From Clostridia bacterium (GTDB lineage: Bacteria; Bacillota; Clostridia; Oscillospirales; Acutalibacteraceae), in contig JAGAPJ010000124.1 of assembly GCA_017623315.1 (NCBI GenBank), positions 1-50,118 on the forward strand: 50,118 nt of DNA. Direction: 5' to 3'. The position numbers and the translations under genes were made by a program. This document shows positions 43,132 to 50,118 of this stretch, piece after piece. The notes beneath the pieces are model-generated. The model had not been told where the DNA came from, did no database searches, and worked only from the letters and a program-made list of their open reading frames with translations. Within the stretch, counting starts at the first letter, position 1, and every line of letters starts with the position of its first letter.

Positions 43132-43827
43132 TTAACTCTTGAAGTAATCGAGTTTTTTCTCAACTCTGCCAAGAACAATTGTAAGTATACCAACAAACAA
43201 AAGATAGAACACGCCTGTATAGAATAGTGGCCATACAAGTGCCTGTGTTGCGGCAAGCTCTTTAGCCTGTTTAATAATTTCACAAACCAAAATGCAGTTA
43301 GCAAGGGCTGTATCCTTAATAAGTGTAATAATTTCGTTTGACATTGGGGGAACAATGCGCTTTATAACCTGCTTAAGCACAATTTTTCTGAATATCTGGG
43401 ATTTAGTAAGACCCAACACATATCCTGCTTCATACTGTCCCTGTGAAATACTTTCAATACCGCCACGGTAAATTTCCGAAAAATAGCATGCATAGTTAAT
43501 GGCAAAGGCTATAAGCACTGCTACAATTCGACCCGTGTCCGAAATACCGTATTCCAAAAAGAAATAACGGTCAATTTTAGCAAACAGCGGAAATTCAAAC
43601 AAAAGCCCGGGAACATAATAGATTATAAATATTTGAAGCATCAAAGGAATACCCCTGACAATCCAAACAAATACTTTAGAAACTGCTTTAAGTGGCTTGA
43701 ATTTACTCATCGAACAAAAGGCTATAGGTAAACCAAGCGGTGCGCCGCAAAGCAGCGTCACCGCAAAGATTAGCAAAGATATTTTAAAGCCTTCCAAAAG
43801 AAATAGGGTTACTTGTAAAAAGGTCAT
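43132..43827 (-). CDS. Polar amino acid ABC transporter, permease subunit
   Basis: The 231-aa HisM-type permease has about five helices and the EAA coupling loop EAGYVLGLTKSQIFRKIVLKQ near residue 132. The substrate-binding protein lies 22 bases upstream. A single permease gene suggests a homodimer. GGAG precedes the ATG. Confidence 0.95.
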   Translation of the reverse strand: MTFLQVTLFLLEGFKISLLIFAVTLLCGAPLGLPIAFCSMSKFKPLKAVSKVFVWIVRGIPLMLQIFIIYYVPGLLFEFPLFAKIDRYFFLEYGISDTGRIVAVLIAFAINYACYFSEIYRGGIESISQGQYEAGYVLGLTKSQIFRKIVLKQVIKRIVPPMSNEIITLIKDTALANCILVCEIIKQAKELAATQALVWPLFYTGVFYLLFVGILTIVLGRVEKKLDYFKS

Positions 43828-43849
43828 TATATATCTCCGAAATGTTTAA

Positions 43850-44653
43850 TTATTTTACTTGATCAGAATAATCAAGAATAGTGGTGTTAAGTACTTCATA
43901 CTCTTCAGCAATCTTCTTAATTGTGCCATCTTCAGCAAGTTTAACGAGTTGTTCGTTTACTTTAGCAGTAAGCTCGCTGCCCTTTTTGAAGCCGATTGCA
44001 TAATATTCAACATCAGATGAAAGGTCGTCAACGATTTGGAGGTCTGCATAGTTACCTTTACCACAGTAGCTCTTAGCAAGCTGAGCGTCAAGAACTGCAA
44101 AATCAGCTGTCATAGCGTTTACTTCGTTTAAGCAGTCAGTCTGCTTAGGGCAACCCTTGAAGTTTGCACCGTCGAAAGACTTAAGATATGTTTCACCGGC
44201 AGAACCGCCTTCAGCAGCACCTGTCTTACCCTTGAGGTCCTCAGCCTTAGTAATACCGCTGTCTTTCTTAACAACGATTACCTGACGGTTTTCCATATAG
44301 TTGTAAGAGAAGTCAACCTTTTTAGAACGTTCAATGCCATCATCGTCATCTTTAACGTTGCAGGTAAAGCCGTTCCATACACAGTCGATTGTGTTAGAGT
44401 TAAGGTCGGTATATTTGCTATCCCAGTCAATTTCCTGGAACATTACTTCATATCCAAGGCCTTCGAAAACTGCTTTTGCAAGGTCGGTATCAAAACCGAT
44501 AAGGGTTTTGCCATCTTTATCAAAATAGTTCATAGGTTCATAAATTGTATAACCAACAACAATGGTTTCTTTTTTGGGTTCCTTTGCGCCGCAACCAGCG
44601 AAGCAAGCAACGATGAGGGTTAGTGTCATAAGTAAAGCAAGTAATTTTTTCAT
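43850..44653 (-). CDS. Polar amino acid ABC transporter, substrate-binding lipoprotein
   Basis: The 267-aa SBP_bac_3 lipoprotein has a signal peptide MKKLLALLMTLTLIVACFAG ending at a lipobox Cys (residue 21). The mature part starts with VVGYTIYEPMNYFDKDG and LIGFDTDLAKAVFEGLG, typical of amino acid binders. Ligand specificity is unknown. AAGGAG precedes the ATG. It is first of a four-gene operon with a long leader that contains a possible short ORF. Confidence 0.95.
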   Translation of the reverse strand: MKKLLALLMTLTLIVACFAGCGAKEPKKETIVVGYTIYEPMNYFDKDGKTLIGFDTDLAKAVFEGLGYEVMFQEIDWDSKYTDLNSNTIDCVWNGFTCNVKDDDDGIERSKKVDFSYNYMENRQVIVVKKDSGITKAEDLKGKTGAAEGGSAGETYLKSFDGANFKGCPKQTDCLNEVNAMTADFAVLDAQLAKSYCGKGNYADLQIVDDLSSDVEYYAIGFKKGSELTAKVNEQLVKLAEDGTIKKIAEEYEVLNTTILDYSDQVK

Positions 44654-44765
44654 TTTTAATTTCTCCTTAAAATGTTTTTGTTTTTTATAAATTTGTGTAA
44701 GTTTTGCGCACTTTAGAAATTTAGTTAAGTAAAGTGAGCCGTTAAAAAAATAAAAAGTATTCAGT

Positions 44766-44786
44766 TTAGTTTCGGTGGACTTTCAT
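44766..44786 (-). CDS. Possible six-codon leader peptide MKVHRN
   Basis: In the 5' leader of the transporter mRNA, about 30 bases after the expected start, GGAGG (44800-44796) is followed nine bases later by ATG and the codons for Lys, Val, His, Arg, Asn and then TAA. Such a strong ribosome site in a leader is unusual by chance. It is followed by a long T-rich run (AT)T7 and a CACTTTA/TAAAGTG hairpin. A role in sensing basic amino acids by ribosome stalling is inference only. Confidence 0.4.
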   Translation of the reverse strand: MKVHRN

Positions 44787-44821
44787 ATCTTTTTTCCTCC
44801 ATGCGCTGTATCGATGGTGTT

Positions 44822-44850
44822 ATTATACTTCACTTCGATAAAGTTGTAAA
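44822..44850 (-). promoter_or_regulatory. Promoter of the amino acid ABC transporter operon
   Basis: On the minus strand TTTACA (44850-44845) and TATAAT (44827-44822) are 17 bases apart. The leader is therefore about 160 bases. It holds the MKVHRN reading frame and a CACTTTA..TAAAGTG hairpin. Between this promoter and 44985 I see only AT-rich sequence. Confidence 0.82.
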
Positions 44851-44984
44851 GTGTTTTTTTACAATTTTTTAAAGTTTGTGCACTTCATATAACTAAAGAG
44901 CTAAAGTATTGGCATTTTACACAACAAAAAACAGTCATTTTATAGTTTTAATTGGTTTTGCGACCCTTCACTGTAACAAAACTA

Positions 44985-45013
44985 TTGTTATTTTAATGTA
45001 TTTATGTTATACT
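44985..45013 (+). promoter_or_regulatory. Promoter of the LTA-synthase-like gene
   Basis: TTGTTA (44985-44990) and TATACT (45008-45013) are 17 bases apart, 47 bases before the start. Confidence 0.6.
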
Positions 45014-45060
45014 TATTATATATGTAAAAAATCGTATGCTCCCTGAAAGGAAAGTATATC

Positions 45061-47268
45061 ATGGATATAAACACTATTAAAGAAAGGGTCAAGGATTTTG
45101 TTTGCGGCAAGCTTCCCCATTTTTTAAAAGAAGTGCTTCCAAGTTATTTCAAAAATAATTTTGAAATAACCGCAACCAAAACCTCGAAATTAATCGGCGC
45201 AATATTATGTCTTGCGGGTATTTTATTGGTTATCTTTAGTATTAATACCTATAATACGTTAAGTATTTCAACCCGTTGGATAATTATGGCGCTGGATTTG
45301 GCATTACCCTTTGTAATAGGCACGGTTACAATCTTCAGGCTTAAAATCAACCATAACCTTACACGGCAAATACTCGGTTTTATTGTTTTGCTTTTAATGC
45401 CGCTTTTAACCATCACCGTTACCGAATGTCTAAACGGTAAATTTATCGGTGATATGGTTCCTCTAGGTCTTTTCGGTAATTATATTATAATACTAGTTTT
45501 CTATTTTATTTCATTTGCAATTTCAGGCAACTTTGCTGTTACCTTTACCTCTGTAAATGCTGTAATAATATGCCTTGCGGTTGCCCACCACTATGTTATG
45601 GAATTCCGCGGTACCCCATTTCAGCCAATGGACTTTTTAAGCATTGGCACAGCTGCAGGTGTTGCAGGCACCTATAACTTTGCCCCCAATTATAAGCTTA
45701 TAACCGCAGTTTTCATATCTATTATTTTGCTTATATGCACACTTAAAATGCGTACGCCTAAATTCAATTTAGCAACCGCTATTGTTTCGCGTTCGTTTAT
45801 GGCAACCTTTGCGTCGGTTTTATTAATACTTTTTTATGGTACAAGCGTTTTTGCCGATTTAGGTATAAAGCCTGACTTTTGGAATCAAGCCCGCGGTTAT
45901 AAAAATTACGGCTTTGTTTACAATTTCTTTGTTAACACAAAATATTTGTTTATGTCCGAGCCGAACGATTACGACCCCGATAAAATTAAGGATTATATTG
46001 ACCAAACGGTTGAACCTGACGGAAATAAAGACCCCAACAAAGTAACCCCCAACGTTATTTGCATTATGAATGAATCCCTTTCGGATTTACGGGTGCTTGG
46101 CAATTTGCAAACCAACCTTGACTACATGCCCTTTATGAACAGTCTTACCGAAAATACCGTTAAGGGCAATTTGTTTGTTCCTGTTATCGGTGCAGGTACC
46201 TCGAATACCGAATTTGAATTTTTAACAGGTCATTCTACCCATTTCTTGCCGTCGGGCAGTAACGCATATATGCTTTACGTTAAAAACCCAATGGCTTCCC
46301 TTGTGTCAACTATGAAGGCACAAAACTATTCTGCTTGGGCTTTTCATCCCTACCTTGCAAATGGTTGGAACCGACCAACAGTTTACAGCAACTTCGGTTT
46401 TAATAAGTTCACCGCTTTGGAAGACATTTTCGATATGTCACTTTGGGAACGCTATCAGGCAAACGGAAACGATGCAAACTACCTTCAAAGCCTTGTTGAC
46501 CTTAATTACCCCGGTTCAAATATGCTTTTGCGACAATATATCAGCGATGACTATAATTTCGACCTTTTAATTGATGATTTCGAAAAACGTGATAAAAAGC
46601 AGCCATATTTTGCGTTTAATGTTACTATGCAAAATCACGGCGGATATTCAATGAGCTGTGTAAACTTTAACGAAGCAATTTACGCAACCTCTACCACAAA
46701 GGCATATAACCGTGCAAACAAGTATTTATCGCTTGTGCGCGCAACCGACACCGCCTTTAAGGAGCTTATTGAATACTTTTCTAAGGTTAAAGAGCCAACT
46801 GTAATTTGTATGTTCGGCGACCATCAGCCCACTGTTGAAACCAACTTTATTGCCGAAGTTATGGGTGTCAAGGATATTGACAACCTTACCATTGAGGATG
46901 AGCAAAAGCGTTACACCACACCCTTCTTTATTTGGGCAAATTACGATATTGAGGAAAAGATGATACCCCGTCTTAGCGTAAATTACCTTTCTTCATTAGT
47001 GCTTCAAACCGCAGGGCTTGAGCTTACCGAATATAATAAATACCTATTAAAATTATCCGAAACCTTGCCTGTAATAAACACAGCAGGCTATATCGATGCT
47101 GAAGGTAATTATTATAAGTGGAGCGATACTTCACCTTATACCGATATTATTAAAGAATATGAAAAAATTCAGTATAACTGTATTTTTGACCAAAAAAATA
47201 TTGACACTGACGTATTCTTTATAAAAGACTATATCCACGAAGCTACCGACCTTTCGAGAAAAGAGTAA
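45061..47268 (+). CDS. LTA synthase family sulfatase-fold membrane protein
   Basis: The 735-aa protein has about six membrane helices in residues 40-275 and a large extracellular sulfatase-fold domain (about 335-650). The metal and nucleophile residues are visible: Glu in CIMNESLSDL near 340, Thr in IGAGTSNTEFEFLTG near 380, and Asp-His in CMFGDHQPT near 585. The LtaS family transfers glycerol-phosphate from phosphatidylglycerol to build lipoteichoic acid; related proteins modify other glycans. AAAGGA precedes the ATG. A Nudix gene follows after five bases. Confidence 0.92.
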   Translation: MDINTIKERVKDFVCGKLPHFLKEVLPSYFKNNFEITATKTSKLIGAILCLAGILLVIFSINTYNTLSISTRWIIMALDLALPFVIGTVTIFRLKINHNLTRQILGFIVLLLMPLLTITVTECLNGKFIGDMVPLGLFGNYIIILVFYFISFAISGNFAVTFTSVNAVIICLAVAHHYVMEFRGTPFQPMDFLSIGTAAGVAGTYNFAPNYKLITAVFISIILLICTLKMRTPKFNLATAIVSRSFMATFASVLLILFYGTSVFADLGIKPDFWNQARGYKNYGFVYNFFVNTKYLFMSEPNDYDPDKIKDYIDQTVEPDGNKDPNKVTPNVICIMNESLSDLRVLGNLQTNLDYMPFMNSLTENTVKGNLFVPVIGAGTSNTEFEFLTGHSTHFLPSGSNAYMLYVKNPMASLVSTMKAQNYSAWAFHPYLANGWNRPTVYSNFGFNKFTALEDIFDMSLWERYQANGNDANYLQSLVDLNYPGSNMLLRQYISDDYNFDLLIDDFEKRDKKQPYFAFNVTMQNHGGYSMSCVNFNEAIYATSTTKAYNRANKYLSLVRATDTAFKELIEYFSKVKEPTVICMFGDHQPTVETNFIAEVMGVKDIDNLTIEDEQKRYTTPFFIWANYDIEEKMIPRLSVNYLSSLVLQTAGLELTEYNKYLLKLSETLPVINTAGYIDAEGNYYKWSDTSPYTDIIKEYEKIQYNCIFDQKNIDTDVFFIKDYIHEATDLSRKE

Positions 47269-47273
47269 TATAA

Positions 47274-47741
47274 ATGATTAACACTACCCTTTGCTATATT
47301 GAAAAAGACGGCAAATATTTAATGCTTCACCGCGTCAAAAAAGTAAATGACTTAAACCAAGACAAATGGATAGGTATTGGTGGCAAGTTTGAAGATAAGG
47401 AAAGCCCCGAGGAATGTATGCTACGCGAAGCGTATGAGGAAACGGGACTAACTCTTATAAAACCCGAATATCGCGGGATATTAACCTTTGTGTCGGATAA
47501 ATGGCCAACCGAATATATTCACCTGTTTTATGCGAATAACTTTTCGGGTGAGTTAATTGACTGTAACGAAGGTAATCTTGAATGGGTAGCAATTCAAGAT
47601 ATTTATTCTCTACCGCTTTGGCAGGGCGATAAAATATTTTTAAAGCTTATTGAAGCAAAAGCGCCTTTCTTTTCACTTAAACTTCAGTACAAAGGTGAAG
47701 AACTTATAAACGCTGTTTTAAACGGTGAAAAAATAGTATAA
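47274..47741 (+). CDS. Nudix hydrolase, MutT/8-oxo-dGTP diphosphatase type
   Basis: The 155-aa enzyme has a complete Nudix box GGKFEDKESPEECMLREAYEETGL (residues 35-58 by position, with the REXXEE core). The N-terminal TTLCYIEKDGKYLMLHRVKK and later LEWVAIQDIYSLPLWQGD resemble YtkD/MutX-type 8-oxo-dGTP diphosphatases. It starts five bases after the LtaS-like gene without a strong ribosome site (AAAGAG) and is probably coupled to it. Substrate is inferred. Confidence 0.88.
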   Translation: MINTTLCYIEKDGKYLMLHRVKKVNDLNQDKWIGIGGKFEDKESPEECMLREAYEETGLTLIKPEYRGILTFVSDKWPTEYIHLFYANNFSGELIDCNEGNLEWVAIQDIYSLPLWQGDKIFLKLIEAKAPFFSLKLQYKGEELINAVLNGEKIV

Positions 47742-47742
47742 C

Positions 47743-47772
47743 AAAACGCGACGGAAATTCCGTCGCGTTTTT
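47743..47772. terminator. Bidirectional terminator after the Nudix gene
   Basis: AAAACGCGACGG and CCGTCGCGTTTT form a perfect stem with a five-base loop. The A- and T-rich flanks allow use from both strands. Confidence 0.92.
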
Positions 47773-47787
47773 GGTATATATATGTTC

Positions 47788-47977
47788 AAATTATAGTTTG
47801 TAGGGATGTTTGATTAGTTGCACTTCGTAGGGGCGAACTGCGTTCGCCCGTAAATGAATGTAGATTGCTAGCGGGCGAACACAGTTCGCCCCTACGAATA
47901 TGCAATCTAATTTGTACAATAATTCCGAATTACACATTACGAATTCCAAATTTCGCGTCAGCGATAAACCCCAATTT
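47788..47977 (+). repeat. MITE-like repeat, copy 5 (190 bp)
   Basis: The left end AAATTATAGTTTGTAGGG is slightly diverged; the right end is CGATAAACCCCAATTT. The internal hairpins are GGGGCGAACTGCGTTCGCCC and GGGCGAAC..GTTCGCCCC. They share the design of copies 1-2 but have different core sequence. It starts 15 bases after a bidirectional terminator and ends two bases from the stop codon of the minus-strand RluA gene. Confidence 0.87.
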
Positions 47978-47979
47978 AT

Positions 47980-48609
47980 TTATCTCATAAACGTATTAAT
48001 GAATTCATTATCATCTGCTGTGAAAATCATTTTTTCTTTAGTTTTTGGGTGGTCAAATGTTAAGCGGTACGACATAAGCGCAATATTTTCATAATCGGCT
48101 GTACTGCCGTATTTTTTATCCCCAAGCAGTGACATTTTACGTGATGAAAACTGCACCCTTATTTGATGGGTACGACCAGTGTGCAAAAGCACCCGTACAA
48201 GCGATTTTTGCCCGTCGGTTTTAAGGCGTTCAAATTCCAGCTTGGCTTCCTTAACACCCTTACGCATACGGTTTACTACAAAGGATTTATTTTTTCGGCT
48301 GTCCTTAAACAGTAAGTCAACCATTTCACCCTTTTCGTCAGGTATACCGTTAATAACCGCAAGGTATTCCTTTTTAAAGCGGTGCTCGGCTATATCTCGT
48401 GAAAGCTGACCTGCTGCAAGCTTGGTTTTAGCGTAAACCATTACGCCCGTAACGCCTTTATCAAGTCGGTGAAGGGGGTAAATTTCACAACCGTATGTTT
48501 TTGAAAGCTCAGTTATCATACTCATACCGCCACTACTGTCAGCCTGTGATAAAATACCAACAGGTTTAACACAAACCACAATATAATCGTCCGAATATAA
48601 TATATCCAC
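47980..48609 (-). CDS. RluA-family pseudouridine synthase
   Basis: The 209-aa RNA pseudouridine synthase has the catalytic motif YPLHRLDKGVTGVMVYAKT near residue 52. LLHTGRTHQIRVQFSS lies near 140 and LLGDKKYG near 160. There is no S4 domain, and it is shorter than RluD. GTG at 48609 is chosen because AAAGGCGG lies seven bases upstream; the open frame extends further but runs over a TTGCAA-17-TATAAG promoter (48660-48632). The target (rRNA or tRNA) cannot be told. Confidence 0.9.
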   Translation of the reverse strand: MDILYSDDYIVVCVKPVGILSQADSSGGMSMITELSKTYGCEIYPLHRLDKGVTGVMVYAKTKLAAGQLSRDIAEHRFKKEYLAVINGIPDEKGEMVDLLFKDSRKNKSFVVNRMRKGVKEAKLEFERLKTDGQKSLVRVLLHTGRTHQIRVQFSSRKMSLLGDKKYGSTADYENIALMSYRLTFDHPKTKEKMIFTADDNEFINTFMR

Positions 48610-48702
48610 GCTTTCACCGCCTTTATAAATACTTATACCATAACAGTATACGGTTTGCAAGTTAACAAAACAACATTTTTTGTATTAAAACGATTTATTT
48701 TA

Positions 48703-48731
48703 TTTACATTTTGGCTGTTTTATGATAAAAT
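48703..48731 (+). promoter_or_regulatory. Promoter of the phosphofructokinase gene
   Basis: TTTACA (48703-48708) and TAAAAT (48726-48731) are 17 bases apart, 34 bases before the gene. Confidence 0.75.
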
Positions 48732-48765
48732 AGCCCTATAATTTTTACGGCAAAGGAAGTTTTAA

Positions 48766-50007
48766 ATGAATATTGTTGTTGCACAGTCGGGCGGTCCTAC
48801 CTGCGCTATTAACGCGTCACTTTTAGGTGTTTTCCGCCACGCCACCAAGTACGAAGAAATTGGCACTGTTTACGGTTCGGTAAACGGTATTGAGGGTTTA
48901 ATTTTAGATAATTTAGTAAACCTTTGTGACATTATTGCAGATGATGAGGATGTTGAGCTTATCCGTCAAACCCCATCAACTGTGCTTGGCTCCTGCAGGT
49001 ATAAGCTTCCTGATTTTAAGGCTGATAGGACAGTTTTCGAAACCATTACCGCCAACCTCAAAAAGTACGGGATAGGTGCTTTTTTCTATATCGGTGGTAA
49101 CGATTCGATGGATACTGTCATGAAGCTTGATGATTATTTTAAAGCAAATAACATTGATATAAAAGCAATTGGTATCCCCAAAACCATTGATAACGATTTA
49201 CCCATTACCGATCACACCCCAGGCTTTGGCTCTGCCGCAAAGTATGTTGCCACCACCATGCAAGAAATTATTCGCGACAGTAGCGTATATTCAAGCAAGT
49301 CGGTAACTATTGTTGAAATTATGGGACGTGACACAGGCTGGCTTACCGCTTCATCGGCTGTTTTACGTCAAAACGGTGAGGTTGCGCCCCATCTTATCTA
49401 TTTGCCCGAAGCACCCTTTTCAGTTAAAAAGTTTTTAAGTGACGTGCGCGAAGCACAGCAAAAGCATTATGCAGTTATAGTTGCGGTATCGGAAGGTGTT
49501 TCACTTGATGCAGACGATTTTCAGTCGGGTAAGGTAGATAACTTCGGACATAAATATTTATCCGGTGTGGGTAAAGCACTTGAAAAAATCGTATCACAGG
49601 AAATTGGCTGTAAGGTACGTTCAATTGAGCTTAACGTAATGCAACGCTGCTCCTCACACTTAAGTTCAAAGCGTGATATCACCGAAGCCGAACGTATAGG
49701 CGGTGCGGCTGTTAAAACCGCACTTGACGGTTTTTCAGGTAGAATGATGGTATATAAACGTGTAAGAAACCACCCTTATAATATGCGCATTGAACACGTT
49801 GACGTAAGAGAGGTTGCAAACAAGGTTAAATACTTCCCGCTTGAATGGATTAACGAAACCCAAAATAACGTAACCAACGATGCAATTGAATATTGTATGC
49901 CCCTTATTCAAGGCGAACAAAATTTTATTATGAAAAACGGTTTGCCAAAGCATTACGTTTTACGCTTTGCCCTTTCACACGACAAACGCAAAGGTAAAAT
50001 TGAATAA
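48766..50007 (+). CDS. 6-phosphofructokinase, probably pyrophosphate-dependent
   Basis: The 413-aa PfkA-family enzyme has an N-terminal AQSGGPTCAINASL, donor-site YIGGNDSMDT near residue 105 and catalytic PKTIDNDLPITDHTPGFGSA near 138. Substrate-binding IMGRDTGWLTASSA lies near 186. Classical ATP enzymes have GGDGS and PGTIDND. The Asp in GGNDS and the Lys in PKTIDND are the marks of PPi-dependent enzymes. The size (about 410) also fits the PPi group rather than the 320-residue ATP type. AAAGGAAG precedes the ATG. Confidence 0.92.
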   Translation: MNIVVAQSGGPTCAINASLLGVFRHATKYEEIGTVYGSVNGIEGLILDNLVNLCDIIADDEDVELIRQTPSTVLGSCRYKLPDFKADRTVFETITANLKKYGIGAFFYIGGNDSMDTVMKLDDYFKANNIDIKAIGIPKTIDNDLPITDHTPGFGSAAKYVATTMQEIIRDSSVYSSKSVTIVEIMGRDTGWLTASSAVLRQNGEVAPHLIYLPEAPFSVKKFLSDVREAQQKHYAVIVAVSEGVSLDADDFQSGKVDNFGHKYLSGVGKALEKIVSQEIGCKVRSIELNVMQRCSSHLSSKRDITEAERIGGAAVKTALDGFSGRMMVYKRVRNHPYNMRIEHVDVREVANKVKYFPLEWINETQNNVTNDAIEYCMPLIQGEQNFIMKNGLPKHYVLRFALSHDKRKGKIE

Positions 50008-50014
50008 TATATTA

Positions 50015-50048
50015 AAAATCCAAGTCCAAAAAAGGACTTGGATTTTTT
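50015..50048. terminator. Terminator between pfk and tRNA-Leu
   Basis: AAAATCCAAGTCC and GGACTTGGATTTT pair around a run of A. T-runs on both strands let it serve pfk and the convergent tRNA. Confidence 0.9.
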
Positions 50049-50118
50049 GGTGCACCTGACAGGAATCGAACCTGCACTTCCGTGAAGAAATATGGACCTG
50101 AACCATACGCGTCTGCCA
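50048..50118 (-). tRNA. tRNA-Leu (CAG), 5' part beyond the window edge
   Basis: On the minus strand the visible part starts in the D loop (TGGCAGACGC). It has the anticodon arm TATGG-TTCAGGT-CCATA with anticodon CAG, a long class II variable arm and the T arm GCAGG-TTCGATT-CCTGT. The acceptor 3' half CAGGTGCA and an encoded CCA follow. The long variable arm and CAG anticodon identify leucine. The 5' acceptor strand is cut off. Confidence 0.9.

Noticed and set aside
44774..44804. 13-codon frame beginning at the ATG just before GGAGG in the transporter leader
   Set aside because: It has no ribosome site of its own; the MKVHRN frame behind GGAGG is the better candidate.
44654..44815. T-box or amino-acid riboswitch in the transporter leader
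   Set aside because: I cannot find a T-box consensus, a lysine or glycine riboswitch core, or a clear terminator/antiterminator pair.
3884..47977. CRISPR array explanation for the interspersed repeats
   Set aside because: Copies are kilobases apart, hundreds of bases long and variable inside, with no cas genes.
48610..48660. N-terminal extension of the RluA-type synthase
   Set aside because: It overlaps a TTGCAA-17-TATAAG promoter, and a GTG with AAAGGCGG at the right distance starts the conserved protein.

Overview
The window is an AT-rich stretch of chromosome from a low-GC, Gram-positive anaerobe. The gene content points to Bacillota, class Clostridia, and probably to an uncultured gut Oscillospirales-type lineage. 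The pointers are HPr kinase, a SigH-like sigma factor, an LTA-synthase-type sulfatase, a BY-kinase split from its Wzz adaptor, an FprA flavodiiron protein, a Na+-pump decarboxylase beta/gamma pair and an apparently PPi-dependent phosphofructokinase. Promoters are close to sigma-A consensus with 17-bp spacers. There is no phage, plasmid, CRISPR array or rRNA, and the only tRNA is a Leu(CAG) gene cut by the right edge.

Layout. 1-1.9 kb: murB-hprK (minus). 2-8 kb (plus): ychF, a YugP-type zinc protease, a small membrane protein, alanine racemase, then glycerol kinase with a monoglyceride-lipase-like hydrolase. 8.3-9.6 kb: enolase (minus). 9.7-15.9 kb: rlmB, a large P-type-ATPase-like protein without catalytic motifs, metG, tatD and a 42-aa Asn/Gln-repeat microprotein (plus). 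16-19.7 kb: a DUF2156-GNAT fusion and a class A PBP (minus). 20-21.3 kb: oadB plus a 55-aa OadG (plus). 21.3-25.9 kb (minus): response regulator, histidine kinase and HtrA as one unit, then a zinc-ribbon protein and a SigH-like factor. 26-32 kb (plus): phosphoglucomutase, FprA and a BlaI/BlaR1-type pair behind two operators. 32.6-38.9 kb (plus): amidase, YhaM, DUF1858 protein, TrmK, RqcH and a TIM-barrel isomerase. 39-42 kb (plus): Wzz, BY-kinase, PHP phosphatase and PgeF. 42-44.9 kb (minus): a polar amino acid ABC transporter followed by a YerC/TrpR-like regulator. 45-50 kb: LTA-synthase-like protein, Nudix, RluA-type synthase, phosphofructokinase and tRNA-Leu.

Most genes serve cell-envelope building and surveillance (murB, alr, PBP1A, amidase, LtaS-like, HtrA with its two-component system, BlaR1-like sensor, BY-kinase module), central carbon metabolism (eno, pfk, pgm, glpK) and translation or RNA upkeep (metG, rlmB, trmK, rqcH, yhaM).

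The least ordinary items are: (1) the 853-aa protein with eight-helix P1B-ATPase topology that has lost every catalytic signature; (2) a five-copy family of 190-384-bp elements with imperfect terminal inverted repeats and nested hairpins, placed beside terminators and often touching stop codons, including that of a shortened enolase; (3) a microprotein made of six QN(K/R)N(D/E/N) pentads, with its ribosome binding site buried in a 14-bp hairpin; (4) a BlaR1-like protein with a duplicated ectodomain module instead of a beta-lactam sensor; (5) a possible six-codon leader peptide before the amino acid transporter.
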